This document shows positions 61,449-64,000 of a DNA stretch of 64,000 nucleotides, in pieces (the stretch's first letter is position 1; every line of letters begins with the position of its first letter). The position numbers and the translations under genes were made by a program. Below the pieces are notes generated by a model that did no database searches, was not told where the DNA came from, and saw only the letters and a list, made by a program, of their open reading frames with translations. The DNA comes from Oligoflexia bacterium. GTDB taxonomy: Bacteria > Bdellovibrionota > UBA1018. The stretch spans positions 1 through 64,000 of the forward strand of contig CAITVN010000207.1 of assembly GCA_903895855.1 (NCBI GenBank). Reading direction: 5' to 3'.

Positions 61449-64000
61449 TGTCACAGACAACCGAAACTACTGAGCCTAGCGTTGCGACGGGGCCTGCGGC
61501 ATCAGCTGAGTCACCTCAGTTTGTTCATTTGCACATGCACACCCAGTATAGCCTGCTTCAAGGGGCGATTCTGGTCGAAAACCTGATGGTGCGAATCAAA
61601 GAGCTTGGCATGCATGCCGTAGCCATGACTGATTTGAATAACTTATTTGGTGCAGTTGATTTTTACCAAGAAGCAAAAAAAGCCAAAATCAAACCCATCA
61701 TCGGCTGTGAAATCTTGTACTCTCCTCGTGGTCGTGCGGCTTCATTTGCGGCCGCTGGTGCGAACCACGGTGGATTACCCGCTGAACTCAAGGCTTATCA
61801 TTTGGTTTTGTTGTGTAAAAACTATAAAGGTTATCAAAATCTTTGCCAGATGGTGACAAGAGCGCATACCGAAGCGCCTCCTCCACAAAAAGGTCAGGGG
61901 TCTGGGCCTCGTGCTCTCGTCGACCGAGAATTGCTTGATAAGTACGGCGATGAATTGATCGTGTTATCGGGTTGCTTACGCTCTGAGTTTGCTTATAAAA
62001 TTTTAAAGGGCGAAGAGGCCGATGCGCTTGAAAGCATCGATTGGTTTCATAAGCGTTTTAAAGAAGATTTCTATTTTGAGCTTCAAGATTCGGGTGTTCC
62101 TGAACAAGGCCATGTCAATGAAACGCTGGCTAAATGGGGTGAAAAATTAGGCATTCCCGTTGTGGCTAGTGTTGATTGTCATTACGAAAAGCCAGAAAAT
62201 GCCGAAGCTCACGAAGTGTTTCAGTGCATTGAGCACGGCTACGAGCTTGATTTTGATCGGCCGAAATCACTGGTTCCGGCCGAGTTTTACATTAAGCCCG
62301 CAAGCTTGATGATTGAACGGTTTGCTAGGTTTCCTGAAGCCTGTGCAAACTCAGTGCGCATTGCTGAAAAGTGTAACGTTGAGTTCAAATTTAAAGACGA
62401 AAAAGGGCGATCAATTTACCACTTGCCTAATTTCAGGCCGCTAACGGCACCCCCACCGGTTGGCAAACCCGGCGATGCCGATTATCATGATCCGTTTGAT
62501 TTATTGAAATTTTTTCGTGAAGAATCCGAAACGGGTTTAGAAAAACGTTTTGTTAGTTATAGCTTCATTGAAAAAAAGCAGTTGCCCCATTGGAGTGAGT
62601 TAGAAAAAGAATACCGAGAGCGCTTAGAACAAGAAATCAAGATGATCGAAAGAACGGGCTTTGCCGGCTACTTTTTGATTGTTTCTGATTTTATTCGGTG
62701 GGCGAAATCAGAGGGTATTCCGGTGGGTCCGGGGCGGGGTTCAGGTGCGGGTTCATTAGTGGCGTATTGCCTAGAAATCACTGATATCGACCCGATTCAG
62801 TTTAAGCTTCTTTTTGAGCGATTCATCAATCCCGAGCGAATTAGCATGCCCGATTTTGACGTCGATTTTTGTCAGGATCGGCGCGGCGAAGTCATTGATT
62901 ATGTGAATCGACGTTATGGGTCTGATCGGGTTTCGCAGATCATCACTTTTGGAAAACTGCAGACCCGAGCAGTGATTAAAGATGTGGGCCGAGTGCTAGG
63001 TCTGTCGTTTGCTGATACGGACGCGCTCACGAAGCTCATTCCTGATGAGTTGAATATTTCTTTAGATGAAGCCATTGCGAAAGAGCCGAGACTTCGCGAG
63101 CGAATTGAAAGTGATCATAAGATTGCGAAGTGGATCGGCTACGCTCGCCAGCTAGAGGGCTTGTATCGCAGCGCGGGCATGCACGCCGCCGGTGTGATCA
63201 TTACTGAAAATCCGATCGTCGAATATTGCCCACTTTTTGTCGGTAGAGATGGTGCGGTGGTCACTCAGTTTGACAAAGATGCCGCTGAAACCATCGGACT
63301 CATCAAGTTCGACTTCTTGGGTTTAAAAACCCTGACCGTGGTAGACTATGCCGTAAAGCTCATTCGTTCAACGGCTGAGCCCGGATCGGCACAAGCTGAG
63401 TTTTCGATTGATCGCATTCGTTACGACGACATGAAGGTGTTTGCGCTTTTTGGTTCGGGCGACACAGACGGCGTTTTTCAGGTTGAAAGCTCGGGTATGA
63501 AAGACCTTTGCTCTCGCATGAGGCCAAATACGATTGAAGACATTGTCGCTATTTGCGCGCTTTACCGACCAGGACCCTTACAAAGCGGCATGGTCGATGA
63601 CTTCATCGATCGAAAGCACGGTAGACAGAAATTTGTTTACGATCTCGATGCTCTTGAGCCTATTTTGAGCGAAACCTACGGAGTCATTCTCTATCAAGAG
63701 CAAGTCATGCAAATTGCTCGAGAGCTTGCAGGTTATAGCTTAGGGCAAGCCGATATGTTACGTCGCGCGATGGGAAAGAAAAAAGCTGAAGAAATGGACC
63801 AACAGCGCGCCATTTTTGTGAAGGGAGCAAAAGAGCGCGGGGTTGAAGACAGCAAAGCCGAAAGTATTTTTGATCTGATGGCGAAGTTTGCAGAGTACGG
63901 ATTTAATAAGTCGCATTCGGCAGCCTATGGAGTGATCACGTATCAAACTGCCTATTTGAAGACTTATTTTCCGGCTGAGTTCATGGCGGCCTTGATGACC
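61448..64000 (+). CDS. dnaE: DNA polymerase III alpha subunit, 5' part (runs off the window)
   Basis: 851 codons are present and the frame remains open to the last base. The PHP domain starts with HLHMHTQYSLLQGA. The polymerase core shows VGPGRGSGAGSLVAY, PDFDVDFCQDRRGE (catalytic aspartates), YRSAGMHAAGVII, and YRPGPLQSGM. The sequence ends in the fingers/thumb region (FNKSHSAAYGVITYQTAY). The ATG overlaps the stop of the preceding membrane protein. A ~25-residue Thr/Ser/Ala-rich N-terminal extension precedes the PHP domain. The C-terminal third (OB fold and tau-binding part) is outside the window. Confidence 0.97.
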   Translation, partial: MSQTTETTEPSVATGPAASAESPQFVHLHMHTQYSLLQGAILVENLMVRIKELGMHAVAMTDLNNLFGAVDFYQEAKKAKIKPIIGCEILYSPRGRAASFAAAGANHGGLPAELKAYHLVLLCKNYKGYQNLCQMVTRAHTEAPPPQKGQGSGPRALVDRELLDKYGDELIVLSGCLRSEFAYKILKGEEADALESIDWFHKRFKEDFYFELQDSGVPEQGHVNETLAKWGEKLGIPVVASVDCHYEKPENAEAHEVFQCIEHGYELDFDRPKSLVPAEFYIKPASLMIERFARFPEACANSVRIAEKCNVEFKFKDEKGRSIYHLPNFRPLTAPPPVGKPGDADYHDPFDLLKFFREESETGLEKRFVSYSFIEKKQLPHWSELEKEYRERLEQEIKMIERTGFAGYFLIVSDFIRWAKSEGIPVGPGRGSGAGSLVAYCLEITDIDPIQFKLLFERFINPERISMPDFDVDFCQDRRGEVIDYVNRRYGSDRVSQIITFGKLQTRAVIKDVGRVLGLSFADTDALTKLIPDELNISLDEAIAKEPRLRERIESDHKIAKWIGYARQLEGLYRSAGMHAAGVIITENPIVEYCPLFVGRDGAVVTQFDKDAAETIGLIKFDFLGLKTLTVVDYAVKLIRSTAEPGSAQAEFSIDRIRYDDMKVFALFGSGDTDGVFQVESSGMKDLCSRMRPNTIEDIVAICALYRPGPLQSGMVDDFIDRKHGRQKFVYDLDALEPILSETYGVILYQEQVMQIARELAGYSLGQADMLRRAMGKKKAEEMDQQRAIFVKGAKERGVEDSKAESIFDLMAKFAEYGFNKSHSAAYGVITYQTAYLKTYFPAEFMAALMT

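Overview
The window looks like chromosomal DNA of a Bdellovibrionota bacterium (Bdellovibrio-like). This is inferred from gene content, not from a marker tree. It has a small protein with a histone fold resembling the chromatin histone known from Bdellovibrio, many secreted and outer-membrane proteins, a membrane-bound class III cyclase, an AmpG permease, a REP-associated tyrosine transposase and a standard housekeeping block. No rRNA, tRNA, CRISPR array or prophage was seen.

1-4.05 kb is an accessory, repeat-rich region. Two direct copies of a ~370 bp repeat each carry a 41-codon ORF on the minus strand whose ribosome binding site is sequestered in a hairpin. A HEPN/MNT toxin-antitoxin pair, a RAYT transposase and three copies of a ~75 bp repeat follow. 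4.05-17.9 kb holds a secreted FecR/Fn3-like pair divergent from a cyclase, a light/B12-type MerR regulator with a lipocalin and a promoter overlapped by repeated TTGTAY boxes, a YhcC-like radical SAM protein, a DUF4143-type ATPase, RmuC and an AI-2E-family permease. 17.9-20.9 kb is a two-gene DNA topoisomerase VI operon, unusual in a bacterium. 21-26.5 kb has a second DUF4143-like ATPase behind twin palindromes, then a histone/truncated globin/AmpG operon, an FKBP lipoprotein and UppP.

26.4-41.5 kb contains a LOG protein, a B12-radical SAM protein, aconitase, an AspT/YidE-like transporter, a membrane GATase-like protein and HrpB helicase. 42.7-46.6 kb carries two paralogous lipoproteins that look like degenerate subtilisins, each followed by a small secreted protein; the second partner appears frameshifted. 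46.7-53.6 kb has HtpX, an outer-membrane protein and a TolC/MacA/MacB-type export operon. 53.6-64 kb is a GcvH-like protein lacking the lipoyl lysine, a histidine-kinase-like protein, miaB, a gamma-carbonic anhydrase-like gene, guaB, guaA, a membrane protein and the 5' part of dnaE, which runs off the window.

The most unusual signal is a set of giant nested inverted repeats in intergenic gaps (about 20.93-21.13, 33.63-33.89 and 35.73-36.02 kb). Their 30-51 bp arms are perfectly complementary within a copy but unrelated between copies. Three short boxes in the unpaired parts are shared, including a CATCCATG hairpin whose flanking pair covaries in all three copies. A different long hairpin fills the convergent gap at 47.67-47.82 kb.
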